Of a DNA stretch of 64,000 nucleotides, positions 39,516 to 47,947 are shown in pieces. The number at the start of each line of letters is the position of its first letter. Position 1 is the stretch's first letter. The notes under the pieces were generated by a model, which saw nothing but the letters and a program-made list of their open reading frames with translations, was not told the origin of the DNA and searched no databases. The translations under genes were made by a program, and so were the position numbers. The DNA is from AC-32 sp963763475 (GTDB lineage: Bacteria > Actinomycetota > Thermoleophilia > Gaiellales > Gaiellaceae), in assembly GCA_963763475.1 (NCBI GenBank), contig CAVXOR010000003.1:434001-498000 (forward strand), read 5' to 3'.

Positions 39516-42104
39516 GTGCACCTGCGAGCGATCAAGCTGCGCGGCTTCAAGTCGTTCCCCGAAGCGGTCGAGGTCCGCCTCGAGCCCGGGGTCGCGGTCG
39601 TGGTCGGCCCGAACGGCTCCGGCAAGTCGAACGTGGCCGACGCGCTGCTCTGGGCCTCCGGCTCGCTCAGCCCGCACGAGCTGCGAGCGGAGAAGCCCGA
39701 CGACGTGCTGTTCGCGGGCTCGCCCGGCCACGCGCCGGCCGACTTCTGCGAGGTCGAGCTGTTGTTCGACAACGAGGACGGGGCGCTGCCGGAGCTCGAC
39801 TTCAGCGAGATCTCGGTCACGCGCCGGCTGCACCGCGGCGGCGAGGGCCAGTACCTGATCAACCGCGCCGCCGTGCGGCGCACCGATCTCGTCGAGCTGC
39901 TCGCCGACGTCGGGCTCGGCGGCAGCCACGGCTCGGTGATCAGCCAGGGCAAGGTCGAGGAGATCCTGGCCTCGAAGCCCGAGGAGCGGCGCGCGCTGAT
40001 CGAGGACGCGGCCGGCCTGGGGAAGTTCAAGCGTCGCCGGCACCGCGCCGAGCTGAAGCTCGCGCGCGTCCAGATCCAGGTCGAGCGCGCGCGAGATCTC
40101 GAGGCGGAGGTGAAGGCGCGGCTGCGCCCGCTCGCGCTGCAGGCGACCGCGGCCGAGCGGGCCGAGAAGCTGCGCGGCGAGATCGCAGGCCTGCGGGCGC
40201 GCCTGGCCGAGCTCGATCTGGCCGGAATCGACGAGCGGCTGGCCGAGGTCGAGGAGCGACGCGCGGCGGCAGGGCTCGAGCGCAAACGCACCGGTGAGCG
40301 GCTGGAGGCGCTGCTGGCCGAGCGCAACCGGGTTGAGGAGGAGCTTGCGGCTGCAGCCGGTCGCGGGGACGGGGCAACCTCGGCGCTCTACCGGCTGCGC
40401 AGCGCGGTCGAGCGGCTCGAGCTGCGGCGCGACGCCGCACGCGAGCTCTGCGACCGGCTGCGTGCCGAGCCGCTGCTCCCGCGCACGCGCGCGAACCCCG
40501 AGCGGGAGGCCCTGCAGGAGCAGGCCCGGCTCGCCCGCGAGCGGCTGGCCGCGCTGGAGCACTCGCTCGCGGAGCGCGAAGGCCTGCCGCCGGCAGCGCG
40601 GGCGCTCGCGGAGGAAGGCGAGCGGCTGGCGCTGTCGCTGCTCGAGGTCGACGCCGGCTACGAGCGGGCGGTCGCCGCGGCGCTGGCCGGGCGGGCCGCT
40701 GCGCTGGTCGCCAGCGATGCAGGCGCTGCGCTCCTCCTCGTCGAGCGCGCGCGCAAGGCCGGGCTCGGCGACCTCGCAGTGCTCGTGCCCCCGCGCGGCG
40801 AGAAGCGGCCGGCGCGACCTCCGCTGGTCGGCGCGGAGCCGCTCTCGAGCCGCGTGCGCGCGCGGCCGGGCGGCGAGCGGGTCGCGGCGCTGCTGGCCGA
40901 GGTCTGGCTGGCCGAGCCCGCCGACCTGGAGCGAGCCGAGAGCGGCGTGCTCGTCACGCGCGAGGGTCATTGCTTCGACGCCGAGCGCGGTGAGCTCTGG
41001 TTCGCGGGCGAGACGGCGGAGGCGGTCCTGCTCCAGCTCGACGCGCGCCGCCGCGCGCTGGCGGCCGAGGCCGACGGGCTCGAGCGCCGCGCCGAGGAGC
41101 TGCCCGCCGAGGCACCGCCCTTGCCAACTGGCCCGCTGGTCGTGTTGGGAGAGCGCCTCGCGTCCGCGCTTCAAGACGCCGCAAGCGTTGCCGAGCACTT
41201 CGAGGTCCCGCTGCGGGCCCGGGTCGACGCGGGCGCCACGCGCGCCGGCGAGTTGGCCGCGGAACTGCGCAGGCTCGGCGGCGAGGAGGCCGAGGTGCGG
41301 CGCGTCGCGGCCGAGGCGGGCGAGCGGGCCGGCGGGATCGACGTCGAGCGCGCGCGCCTGGAGGCCGAGGCGAGCGAGGCGCGCAGGCGTCTCGAGGAAG
41401 CTGGAGCCGAGCCGGCCGAGGGCGACGACCGCGAGGAGCTGGCCGCGCGGATCGAGCGGCTCGAGCGGCGCCGCGAGACGCTCGGGCAGGTCAACCCCCT
41501 GGCCAAGCAGGAGTACGAGAGCGAGAAGGAGCGGCTGACCGAGCTGGCCGACCAGCGCGCCGACCTCGAGGCGAGCCTGAAGGAGCTCGAGCGGCTCCGC
41601 GCCGAGCTGGCCGAGACGGTCGAGCGTCGCTTCGACGAGACTTTCGCCGCGGTCAGCACGCACTTCGCCGAGGTCGCCTCGACGCTGTTCCCCGGAGGCG
41701 AGGGCCGGCTGCGGCTGACGGAGGCCGACGAGGAAGGCGAGGAGGCCGGCGTCGAGGTCGAGCTGAGGCCGCGCGGCAAGCGCGTGACCAGGCTGTCGCT
41801 GCTCTCGGGCGGCGAGAAGGCGCTGGGCGCGATCTCGTTCCTGTTCGCCCTCTTCCTGGCCCGGCCGTGCCCGTTCTACCTGCTCGACGAGGTCGAGGCG
41901 GCGCTGGACGACGCCAACATCGGGCGCTTCGTCGAGCTGCTGCGCCGCTACTCGGACAGCGCGCAGTTCATCGTCGTCACGCACCAGAAGAAGACGATGG
42001 AGGCGGCCGACGTGCTGTACGGGGTGACGATGGGCGGCGACGGCGTCTCGCAGATCGTCTCGCGGCGCCTGCCCCGGGAAGAGCACGCGTCGGCCGTCGC
42101 GTAG
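39516..42104 (+). CDS. smc: Chromosome segregation protein SMC, unusually short
   Basis: SMC dimers with ScpA and ScpB extrude DNA loops. The N-terminal head has GPNGSGKSN (residues 31-39) and the Q-loop region with VISQGKVEEILASKPEERR. The C-terminal head has the signature LSGGEKAL (763-770) and Walker B FYLLDEVEAALDD (from 787). A hinge-like globular part lies around 365-510. Total length is 862 against about 1150-1200 in most bacteria; the missing 300 residues come from both coiled-coil arms, which I estimate at 170-190 residues each. Both heads and the reading frame are intact, so this is a compact SMC and not a fragment. scpB is at the start of the window. Confidence 0.94.
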   Translation: MHLRAIKLRGFKSFPEAVEVRLEPGVAVVVGPNGSGKSNVADALLWASGSLSPHELRAEKPDDVLFAGSPGHAPADFCEVELLFDNEDGALPELDFSEISVTRRLHRGGEGQYLINRAAVRRTDLVELLADVGLGGSHGSVISQGKVEEILASKPEERRALIEDAAGLGKFKRRRHRAELKLARVQIQVERARDLEAEVKARLRPLALQATAAERAEKLRGEIAGLRARLAELDLAGIDERLAEVEERRAAAGLERKRTGERLEALLAERNRVEEELAAAAGRGDGATSALYRLRSAVERLELRRDAARELCDRLRAEPLLPRTRANPEREALQEQARLARERLAALEHSLAEREGLPPAARALAEEGERLALSLLEVDAGYERAVAAALAGRAAALVASDAGAALLLVERARKAGLGDLAVLVPPRGEKRPARPPLVGAEPLSSRVRARPGGERVAALLAEVWLAEPADLERAESGVLVTREGHCFDAERGELWFAGETAEAVLLQLDARRRALAAEADGLERRAEELPAEAPPLPTGPLVVLGERLASALQDAASVAEHFEVPLRARVDAGATRAGELAAELRRLGGEEAEVRRVAAEAGERAGGIDVERARLEAEASEARRRLEEAGAEPAEGDDREELAARIERLERRRETLGQVNPLAKQEYESEKERLTELADQRADLEASLKELERLRAELAETVERRFDETFAAVSTHFAEVASTLFPGGEGRLRLTEADEEGEEAGVEVELRPRGKRVTRLSLLSGGEKALGAISFLFALFLARPCPFYLLDEVEAALDDANIGRFVELLRRYSDSAQFIVVTHQKKTMEAADVLYGVTMGGDGVSQIVSRRLPREEHASAVA

Positions 42105-43276
42105 TGCTCTACGACCCAACGGCTTTCGAGCCGCTGACGGACGAGCCTTGGGACGACGAGCGGGTGCGCGCGGCTATCCGGACGATCGTCGCGGACGCGG
42201 ACGCCGCTTTCGACCCTGTCGAGCTCTGGCCGGCGAACGAGTGGGACGTCTGGGGCTCGACCGCGCCCCTGAAGGACCTCTACTGCGGTGCGGGAGGCGT
42301 GATCTGGGCACTCGACGCGCTGGTCCGCCGCGGGCACGCCGCGACCGGAATCGACCTCGCCGTGGTCGCCGAGCGGACACTCGAGCTTTGGCGCGAGGCG
42401 CCGGACCTCGCCGTCGCCGAGATCGAGCTGCCAGCGGCTCGCGAGTCGTCACTGCTGTGCGGCGAGGCGGGTCTCCTGCTCGTCAACTGGCGTCTCGCGC
42501 CTCGTGGTGACCTCGCCAAAAGGCTCCTCCAGCGGGTGCGTGAGAACCGCGACAACGAGTTCGAGGAACTGCTGTGGGGCTCGCCGGGAACGATGCTCAT
42601 CGCGCACGCGATGCACGGTTGGACCGGGGAGCAGCGCTGGGCGGATGCCTGGCGCGAGAGCGCCGAGGCGTTGATGCGCCGTCGGGACGGGGACGGGCTC
42701 TGGACGCAGCAGCTCTACGGCAAACCCGGGCGCCACCTTGGCCCGGCCCACGGCCTCGTCGGAATCGTGCACGCGCTGCTGCAGGGCGAGAGCGAGTGGA
42801 GCGAATCGCTCCCGCGCGAGACGGCGGAGGTCCTCTCCCGCGAGGCGATCGTCGACGACGGCCTGGCGACGTGGCCGGCGTCGGGGGGCGGGCCGCTCGC
42901 CCCGGCGAGCGGCATCCGCCTTCAGTGGTGCCATGGTGCACCGGGGATGGTCGCCACCGCAGCCCCGTACCTCGACGAGGAGCTCCTGCTCTCCGGCGCC
43001 GAGCTGACGTGTCGCGCGGGCGCGCACCGCGAGGAGAAGGGCGCGGGTCTCTGTCACGGCACTTCCGGGAACGGATACGCGCTCTTGAAGACCTTCGAGC
43101 GCACCGGAGACGAGCGCTGGCTGGAGCGGGCGCGCAGCTTCGCCGTCCACGCGCTCGCGCAGGCAGAGGCAGCGCCCGGGCGTTATTCGCTCTTCACCGG
43201 CGGCGTCGGGGTCGCGCTCTTCGCAGCTGCCTGCCTCGACGCGGACGCCCGCTTTCCGATTCTCGACTGGCTCTAG
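42104..43276 (+). CDS. LanC-like protein
   Basis: A 390-residue protein of the LanC / LanCL superfamily. The repeated double-helix units carry G-x-G motifs (YCGAGGVIWALDAL, GPAHGLVGIVHALL, GTSGNGYALLK, TGGVGVALF). Two zinc-ligand motifs are present as LQWCHGAPGM and GLCHGTSGNG. LanC enzymes add Cys thiols to dehydroamino acids in lanthipeptides; stand-alone homologues elsewhere act on proteins or glutathione adducts. No precursor peptide, dehydratase or exporter is nearby. GTG 42104 overlaps the smc stop by one base, so it is expressed with smc and ftsY. Substrate unknown. Confidence 0.85.
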   Translation: MLYDPTAFEPLTDEPWDDERVRAAIRTIVADADAAFDPVELWPANEWDVWGSTAPLKDLYCGAGGVIWALDALVRRGHAATGIDLAVVAERTLELWREAPDLAVAEIELPAARESSLLCGEAGLLLVNWRLAPRGDLAKRLLQRVRENRDNEFEELLWGSPGTMLIAHAMHGWTGEQRWADAWRESAEALMRRRDGDGLWTQQLYGKPGRHLGPAHGLVGIVHALLQGESEWSESLPRETAEVLSREAIVDDGLATWPASGGGPLAPASGIRLQWCHGAPGMVATAAPYLDEELLLSGAELTCRAGAHREEKGAGLCHGTSGNGYALLKTFERTGDERWLERARSFAVHALAQAEAAPGRYSLFTGGVGVALFAAACLDADARFPILDWL

Positions 43277-43279
43277 GCT
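43274..43279 (+). promoter_or_regulatory. Possible -10 box (TAGGCT) of ftsY
   Basis: TAGGCT ends 6 bases before ATG 43286, but its TAG is the stop codon of the LanC-like gene, so chance is harder to rule out. Confidence 0.3.
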
Positions 43280-43285
43280 CCCGGG

Positions 43286-44239
43286 ATGGCGCGAAGTTGG
43301 GCAGAGCTGCTGGGAGACGAGACGACGGCGGCGCAGCAGGAGAGCGGCAGCGGGATGTTCGCGCGGCTGCGCGACTCGCTCGGGCGTAGTCGCCGCGCGC
43401 TGACCGAGCAGATCGGCGTCGCGGCGTTCGACGCCGGTGACGAAGCGTCGTGGGAACGGCTCGAGGAGGCCCTGATCGCCGCCGACGCGGGCGTGCCGGC
43501 GACGGCCGAGCTGGTGCAGCGGCTCGAGGCGCGGGGAGTCGCCGGCGCCGGGCTGACCGAGGCGCTGCAGGAAGAGATCGCCGCCATGCTCGGCGAGCCC
43601 GGCCGGCTCGAGCTCGACTCGCGGCCGAGCGTGATCCTCGTCGTCGGCGTCAACGGCACGGGCAAGACGACCACGATCGGGAAGCTCGCGGCGAAGCTCT
43701 CCGAGCACGGCCGCTCGGTGCTGGTCGCGGCCGCCGACACGTTCCGCGCGGCCGCCGAGGAGCAGCTCGAGATCTGGGCGCAGCGCGCCGACGCGGACTT
43801 CGTCGGCTCCGAGCGCGGCGGCGATCCGGCGGCCGTCGCCTTCGACGCGATCGCGGCTGCGGAGTCCCGAGGCCGTGACGTGGTCGTGGTCGACACGGCC
43901 GGCCGGCTGCACACGCAGGCGAACCTGATGGAGGAGCTCGCCAAGGTCCGCCGGGTGATCGCCCAGCGGCTCGAGGGCGCGCCGCACGAGACGCTGCTCG
44001 TGGTCGACGCGACCACCGGGCAGAACGGCCTGCAGCAGGCACGGCTGTTCGGGCAGGCCGTCGAGGTGAGCGGAATCGCGCTGACGAAGCTGGACGGCTC
44101 GGCCAAGGGCGGCATCGCGATCGCGATCGCCCACGAGCTCGGCCTGCCCGTCAAGCTGATCGGGATCGGCGAGAGCCTGGACGATCTGCGGCCGTTCGAC
44201 CCGGAGGATTTCGCCCGCGCACTGGTCGGCGAGGCGTGA
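43286..44239 (+). CDS. ftsY: Signal recognition particle receptor FtsY
   Basis: FtsY docks ribosome-SRP complexes at the membrane. The 317-residue protein has a short N-terminal region (about 25 residues, no long acidic A domain), the four-helix N domain, then the G domain: GVNGTGKTTTIGKLA (P loop), AADTFRAAAEEQL, DTAGRLHTQANLMEEL, TKLDGSAKGG and GIGESLDDLRPFDPEDF. ATG 43357 is an alternative start that trims the N-terminus. The stop overlaps the HAD gene as GTGA. The partner ffh is at 62.5 kb. Confidence 0.95.
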   Translation: MARSWAELLGDETTAAQQESGSGMFARLRDSLGRSRRALTEQIGVAAFDAGDEASWERLEEALIAADAGVPATAELVQRLEARGVAGAGLTEALQEEIAAMLGEPGRLELDSRPSVILVVGVNGTGKTTTIGKLAAKLSEHGRSVLVAAADTFRAAAEEQLEIWAQRADADFVGSERGGDPAAVAFDAIAAAESRGRDVVVVDTAGRLHTQANLMEELAKVRRVIAQRLEGAPHETLLVVDATTGQNGLQQARLFGQAVEVSGIALTKLDGSAKGGIAIAIAHELGLPVKLIGIGESLDDLRPFDPEDFARALVGEA

Positions 44240-44895
44240 CCGCCGTGGCTCCGTCCGTAGGGATCGTGTTCGACAACGACGGGCTGCTGCTCGACACTGA
44301 ACCGTGCTGGACCCGCGCCGAAACCGCGGTCTTCGAGCGCCACGGTCACGAGTTCGACCTGGAGGCGAAGCGTGCACTCGTCGGCACGGCGCCCGAGACC
44401 GCGGCGCGTGTCCTCGAGCGGCTGCTCGAGCTTCCCGGGCGCGGCGAAGAGCTGAGCGCGGAGCTGTACGCGCTCGCCTTGGAGGAGATCGCAGCCGGCG
44501 CCGTGCCCAGGCCGGGTGCGGTGGAGCTGCTCGGCGCGCTCTACGGGCGCTGGCCGGTCGCCGTCGCCTCGAACTCGCCGAGGAGCCACCTGCTGGCAGG
44601 CCTGACCCGCACTGGCCTCGCCGACCGTTTCGACGCGGTGCTCGGCGTCGAGGAGGTTGCCGATCCGAAGCCCGCGCCGGACCTCTACCTGCGGGCGTGC
44701 GAGCTCCTCGGGGCGACTCCGACGAGCTCGCTGGCCCTCGAAGACTCGCCCCCGGGCGTCGCCGCCGCGCGGGCGGCCGGCCTCTACGTGCTCGGCGTGC
44801 CGTCGGTCACCGGCGTCGAGCTCGAGGCAGACGCCGTCTTCGATTCGCTCGCCGACCCGGACGTGCTGACGACGATCGTCGAGCAGCTCGATTGA
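44236..44895 (+). CDS. HAD-superfamily phosphatase/phosphomutase-like protein
   Basis: A 219-residue HAD hydrolase with a helical cap: motif I is FDNDGLLLDTE (the nucleophile and general acid Asp, with Asn between), motif II ASNSPR, motif III Lys in VADPKPAPDLYLRA and motif IV LEDSPPGVAAARAAG. The pattern is that of beta-phosphoglucomutase and related small-sugar phosphatases. The substrate is not evident. It is coupled to ftsY and borders the sugar island across a strong hairpin. Confidence 0.88.
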   Translation: MTAVAPSVGIVFDNDGLLLDTEPCWTRAETAVFERHGHEFDLEAKRALVGTAPETAARVLERLLELPGRGEELSAELYALALEEIAAGAVPRPGAVELLGALYGRWPVAVASNSPRSHLLAGLTRTGLADRFDAVLGVEEVADPKPAPDLYLRACELLGATPTSSLALEDSPPGVAAARAAGLYVLGVPSVTGVELEADAVFDSLADPDVLTTIVEQLD

Positions 44896-44899
44896 CGTA

Positions 44900-44931
44900 C
44901 CCCGCCCGCCGCCACGGAGCGGCGAGCGGGG
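44900..44931. terminator. Strong hairpin between convergent genes
   Basis: CCCCGC-C-CGCCGC (44900-44912) pairs with GCGGCG-A-GCGGGG (44919-44931): 12 pairs, one C-A mismatch, a six-base loop. It lies between the convergent HAD and aldose epimerase genes and can serve both strands. No T run follows. Confidence 0.65.
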
Positions 44932-44942
44932 TCGCGCGGTTG

Positions 44943-46166
44943 TCAGTGGTGGTGGTGGAACGTCGACAGGCGGAAGATCGTGGTCGACGCGAACGTCTGA
45001 CCGGGCCGGAGCACGGTCGACGGGAAGTTCGAATGGTTCGGCGAGTCCGGGTAGTGCTGCGTCTCGAGCGCGAACCCGTCGCTCTGCCGGTAGAACTTGC
45101 CGCTCGTCCCGGCCAGCGTCCCGTCCAGGAAGTTCCCGGAGTAGAACTGGATGCCGGGCTGGTCCGTGTCGACCTCGAGCTTGCGGCCGCTCGCCGGGTC
45201 GAAGACCTTGGCGGCGGGAACGATCGCCGTCGAGTTCGGGCGGTTGAGCACGAAGTTGTGGTCATACCCGCGGCCGAACGTGATCTGCTGATTGCTGGCG
45301 TCACGGATCCGGGCGCCGATCGCCTCCGGCCTCGTGAAGTCGAACGGCGTTCCGGCCACCGGGTCGATCGCGCCCGTCGGAATCAGGGTCGAGTCCACTG
45401 GCGTGTAGTGGTCGGCGTTCAACCAGAGCACGTGGTCGTAGATATCGCTCGTGCCCTCGCCGGAGAGATTCCAGTAGCTGTGGTTCGTCAGGTTGAGCAC
45501 CGTCGCCTTGTTGGTCGTGGCGTGGTAGTCGATCCTCAGCTCGTTGTGCCTCGTGAGCGTGTACGTCACGTCGACGCTCAGCGTGCCGGGATAGCCCTCC
45601 TCGCCGTCCGGGCTCGTGTAGTGCAGCTTCAGACCGACGCCGCCGTGACTCGGCGGGATCACAGTCGCCGTCCACACCTTGTTGTCGAACCCTTCGATGC
45701 CGCCATGGAGCGAGTTCGGCGGATTGTTGATCGGCAGGTGGTACGTCACGCCGTCGAGCGTGAACGTGCCCTTCGCGATCCGGTTCCCGTACCGGCCGAT
45801 GATCGAGCCGAAGTACGGGCCGCCGGCCGGGAACGGGCTGTTCTTGGCAACGTAGTCGGCGAGGGTCGGGAAGCCGAGGACGACGTTCGCCGACTGTCCG
45901 CGGCGGTCCGGCACCCAGAGCTCCTGGATGGTGCCGCCGTACGTGAGGATCTTGACCACCATCCCCTTGCCGTTATCGAGGGTGTAGCGCTCGACGGCGA
46001 TTCCACCCGCCGTGCCGAACGGCTCGCTGGTGATGCTGGGTTGGCCGTGATGGCCATGGTGCTTGCCCTTTGCTCCCGAAGCGACCGCGCCGGTAAGCCC
46101 AATCACCGCGAACGCGAGAGCAACCAGCACGCCACCGATCGCGATGCTGCGAAGCGGTCTAGCCAT
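44943..46166 (-). CDS. galM: Secreted aldose 1-epimerase with His-rich ends
   Basis: Mutarotase interconverts alpha and beta aldoses such as galactose. The 407-residue protein has an N-terminal signal or anchor (residues 5-30), then GKHHGHHG, and the catalytic domain: GPYFGSIIGRYGNRIAKG, NSLHGGIEGFDNKVW (first His), LTNHSYWNLSGEG (second His) and FALETQHYPDSPN (catalytic Glu). It ends in LSTFHHHH. Export and histidine clusters at both ends are unusual for GalM. A GGAGGAG site precedes ATG 46166. It is likely part of the extracellular side of the sugar island. Confidence 0.92.
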   Translation of the reverse strand: MARPLRSIAIGGVLVALAFAVIGLTGAVASGAKGKHHGHHGQPSITSEPFGTAGGIAVERYTLDNGKGMVVKILTYGGTIQELWVPDRRGQSANVVLGFPTLADYVAKNSPFPAGGPYFGSIIGRYGNRIAKGTFTLDGVTYHLPINNPPNSLHGGIEGFDNKVWTATVIPPSHGGVGLKLHYTSPDGEEGYPGTLSVDVTYTLTRHNELRIDYHATTNKATVLNLTNHSYWNLSGEGTSDIYDHVLWLNADHYTPVDSTLIPTGAIDPVAGTPFDFTRPEAIGARIRDASNQQITFGRGYDHNFVLNRPNSTAIVPAAKVFDPASGRKLEVDTDQPGIQFYSGNFLDGTLAGTSGKFYRQSDGFALETQHYPDSPNHSNFPSTVLRPGQTFASTTIFRLSTFHHHH

Positions 46167-46215
46167 TTCTGCTCCTCCTTCAGTCCGCTGACAACGACTG
46201 CCGCAGGAAGCAGAT

Positions 46216-46235
46216 GAGAGAACGTCAGCTCTCTC
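46216..46235 (-). terminator. Weak hairpin after araB
   Basis: GAGAGA (46216-46221) pairs with TCTCTC (46230-46235) around an eight-base loop, in the 86-bp gap between the end of araB and the start of galM on the same strand. Only six pairs and no T run, so function is doubtful. Confidence 0.25.
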
Positions 46236-46252
46236 TCGTGCCTAAAGTTCGC

Positions 46253-47947
46253 CTACCCGACCGCGTCACTTTCAATCGCCGCTCGCTGAATGGCGCGAAG
46301 GCGCTTCATGACGTCGTTTCCGCCTCGCCCGAACGAGTCGTGGAGGCGCACGTATTCGGCGTAGAGCTCGTCGTAGACCGCCTTGTTGGCGGGGTTTGGA
46401 ACGTACCGCTCGTCGCCGAGCCGGGCCATCTGGCTCGAGGTCTCCTCGATCGAGTCGAAGCCTCCAAGCTTCGCGCCGGCAGCAACCGCTCCGAACATCG
46501 CAGACCCGAGGGCCGGGGTCTGCATCGACGCCGCGACGGCGAACTCACGGCCGGTGACGTCGGCGAAGATCTGCATCAGCAGGCGGTTCTTCTCCGGCAG
46601 CCCGCCGCACGCGACCATCCCGTCCACCGCCACGCCGGCCTCCAGGAATGCGTCGACGATCACCCTCGTACCGAAGGCAGTCGCCTCGAGCAGCGCGCGG
46701 TAGATCTCCGGTGTCTTCGTCGCGAGCGAGAGGCCGACCAGGAGCCCGCTCAGCTCGGCGTCGACCAGGATCGAGCGATTGCCGTTCCACCAGTCGAGGG
46801 CCAGCAGCCCACTCTCCCCGGGGCGTAGTTTCGCCGCCTCCGCCTCGAGGACGCCGTGGACGTCGGTGCCCTGCCGGGCCGCCGCCTCGTGGTACTCGGA
46901 AGGCACGGCGTCGTCGGCGAACCAGGCGAAGATGTCGCCGACCGCGGTCTGGCCGGCCTCGAAGCCGAACAGGCCGGGCACCACCCCGTCCTCGACGACG
47001 CCGCACATCCCTTCGACTAGCGCGGGCTCGGCGCCCAGGAGGATGTGGCAGATGCTCGTGCCCATGATCAGCACCATCGTCCCGGGCTCCGTGACCGTCG
47101 CCGCTGGCGCGGCGACGTGGGCGTCGACGTTTGCAACTGCGACCGCCGTTCCCGGGCGCAGGCCCGTCCAGGCTGCGGCTTGCTCGCTCAGCCCGCCGGC
47201 CCGGGTTCCGAGCGGCGAGATCGTCCGCGACATCTTCTCGTCGACGACGTGCTCGAACCTCGGGTCGAGCGCTGCGAAGTAGGCGTTGCTCGGAAACCCC
47301 TCGCTCTTCGACCAGATCGCCTTGTAGCCGGCAGTGCAGCTGTTGCGCGTCTCGGCGCCCACGAGCTGCCAGACGATCCAGTCGGCGGCCTCGATCAGCC
47401 GGTCCGCGCGGGCGTAGATCTCGGGCGCCTCGTCCAGGATCTGAAGCGCCTTGGCGAAGAACCACTCGGACGAGATCTTGCCGCCGTAGCGCGGGAGCCA
47501 GGCCTCGCCACGCTCGGCGGCGACCTGGTTGATGCGGTCCGCCTCAGGCTGGGCTGCGTGGTGCTTCCACAGCTTCACCCAGGCGTGGGGGTTTCCCCGC
47601 AGGTCCTCGAGCAGGCACAACGGCGTGCCGTCGGCCAGCGTCGGGAGCATCGTGCACGCGGTGAAGTCGATGCCGATCCCGATCACGTCGGCCGGGTCGA
47701 CGCCCGTCTCGGCGAGGAGTGCCGGAACCGCCTCCTGGAGCGTGCGGACGTAGTCCTCGGGGTCCTGGAGCGCCCAATCGGGCTCGAGCTCGACGCCCTC
47801 GTGGGGAGCAGGCAGCCGCTCGTCGATCACGCCGTGCCGGTACGGATAGACGGTCGTGCCGAGCTCCCGTCCTTCTGCGCAGTCGACCAGGACGGCCCGC
47901 CCGGACTCGGTGCCGAAGTCGATCCCGAGCGCATAGCGGCCGCTCAC
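46253..47947 (-). CDS. araB: Ribulokinase
   Basis: AraB phosphorylates L-ribulose. The 564-residue FGGY kinase has YALGIDFGTESGRAVLVD (phosphate 1), GIDFTACTMLP, SCTAGYKAIWSK, NVDAHVAAPAATV, MGTSICHILLG (phosphate 2) and ACGGLPEKNRLLMQIFADV (adenosine). GTG 47947 is set by the family N-terminus and overlaps the dehydrogenase stop as GTGA. It is last in the araA-araD-dehydrogenase-araB run. Confidence 0.95.
   Translation of the reverse strand: MSGRYALGIDFGTESGRAVLVDCAEGRELGTTVYPYRHGVIDERLPAPHEGVELEPDWALQDPEDYVRTLQEAVPALLAETGVDPADVIGIGIDFTACTMLPTLADGTPLCLLEDLRGNPHAWVKLWKHHAAQPEADRINQVAAERGEAWLPRYGGKISSEWFFAKALQILDEAPEIYARADRLIEAADWIVWQLVGAETRNSCTAGYKAIWSKSEGFPSNAYFAALDPRFEHVVDEKMSRTISPLGTRAGGLSEQAAAWTGLRPGTAVAVANVDAHVAAPAATVTEPGTMVLIMGTSICHILLGAEPALVEGMCGVVEDGVVPGLFGFEAGQTAVGDIFAWFADDAVPSEYHEAAARQGTDVHGVLEAEAAKLRPGESGLLALDWWNGNRSILVDAELSGLLVGLSLATKTPEIYRALLEATAFGTRVIVDAFLEAGVAVDGMVACGGLPEKNRLLMQIFADVTGREFAVAASMQTPALGSAMFGAVAAGAKLGGFDSIEETSSQMARLGDERYVPNPANKAVYDELYAEYVRLHDSFGRGGNDVMKRLRAIQRAAIESDAVG

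Noticed and set aside
39306..42119. 937-residue open frame on the minus strand opposite smc
   Set aside because: Antisense to a conserved gene; composition is that of a shadow frame (Leu/Arg/Ala/Gln runs) and no motif is recognisable.
42104..43276. Lanthipeptide gene cluster around the LanC-like gene
   Set aside because: Neighbours are smc and ftsY; no precursor peptide, dehydratase, protease or transporter is present.
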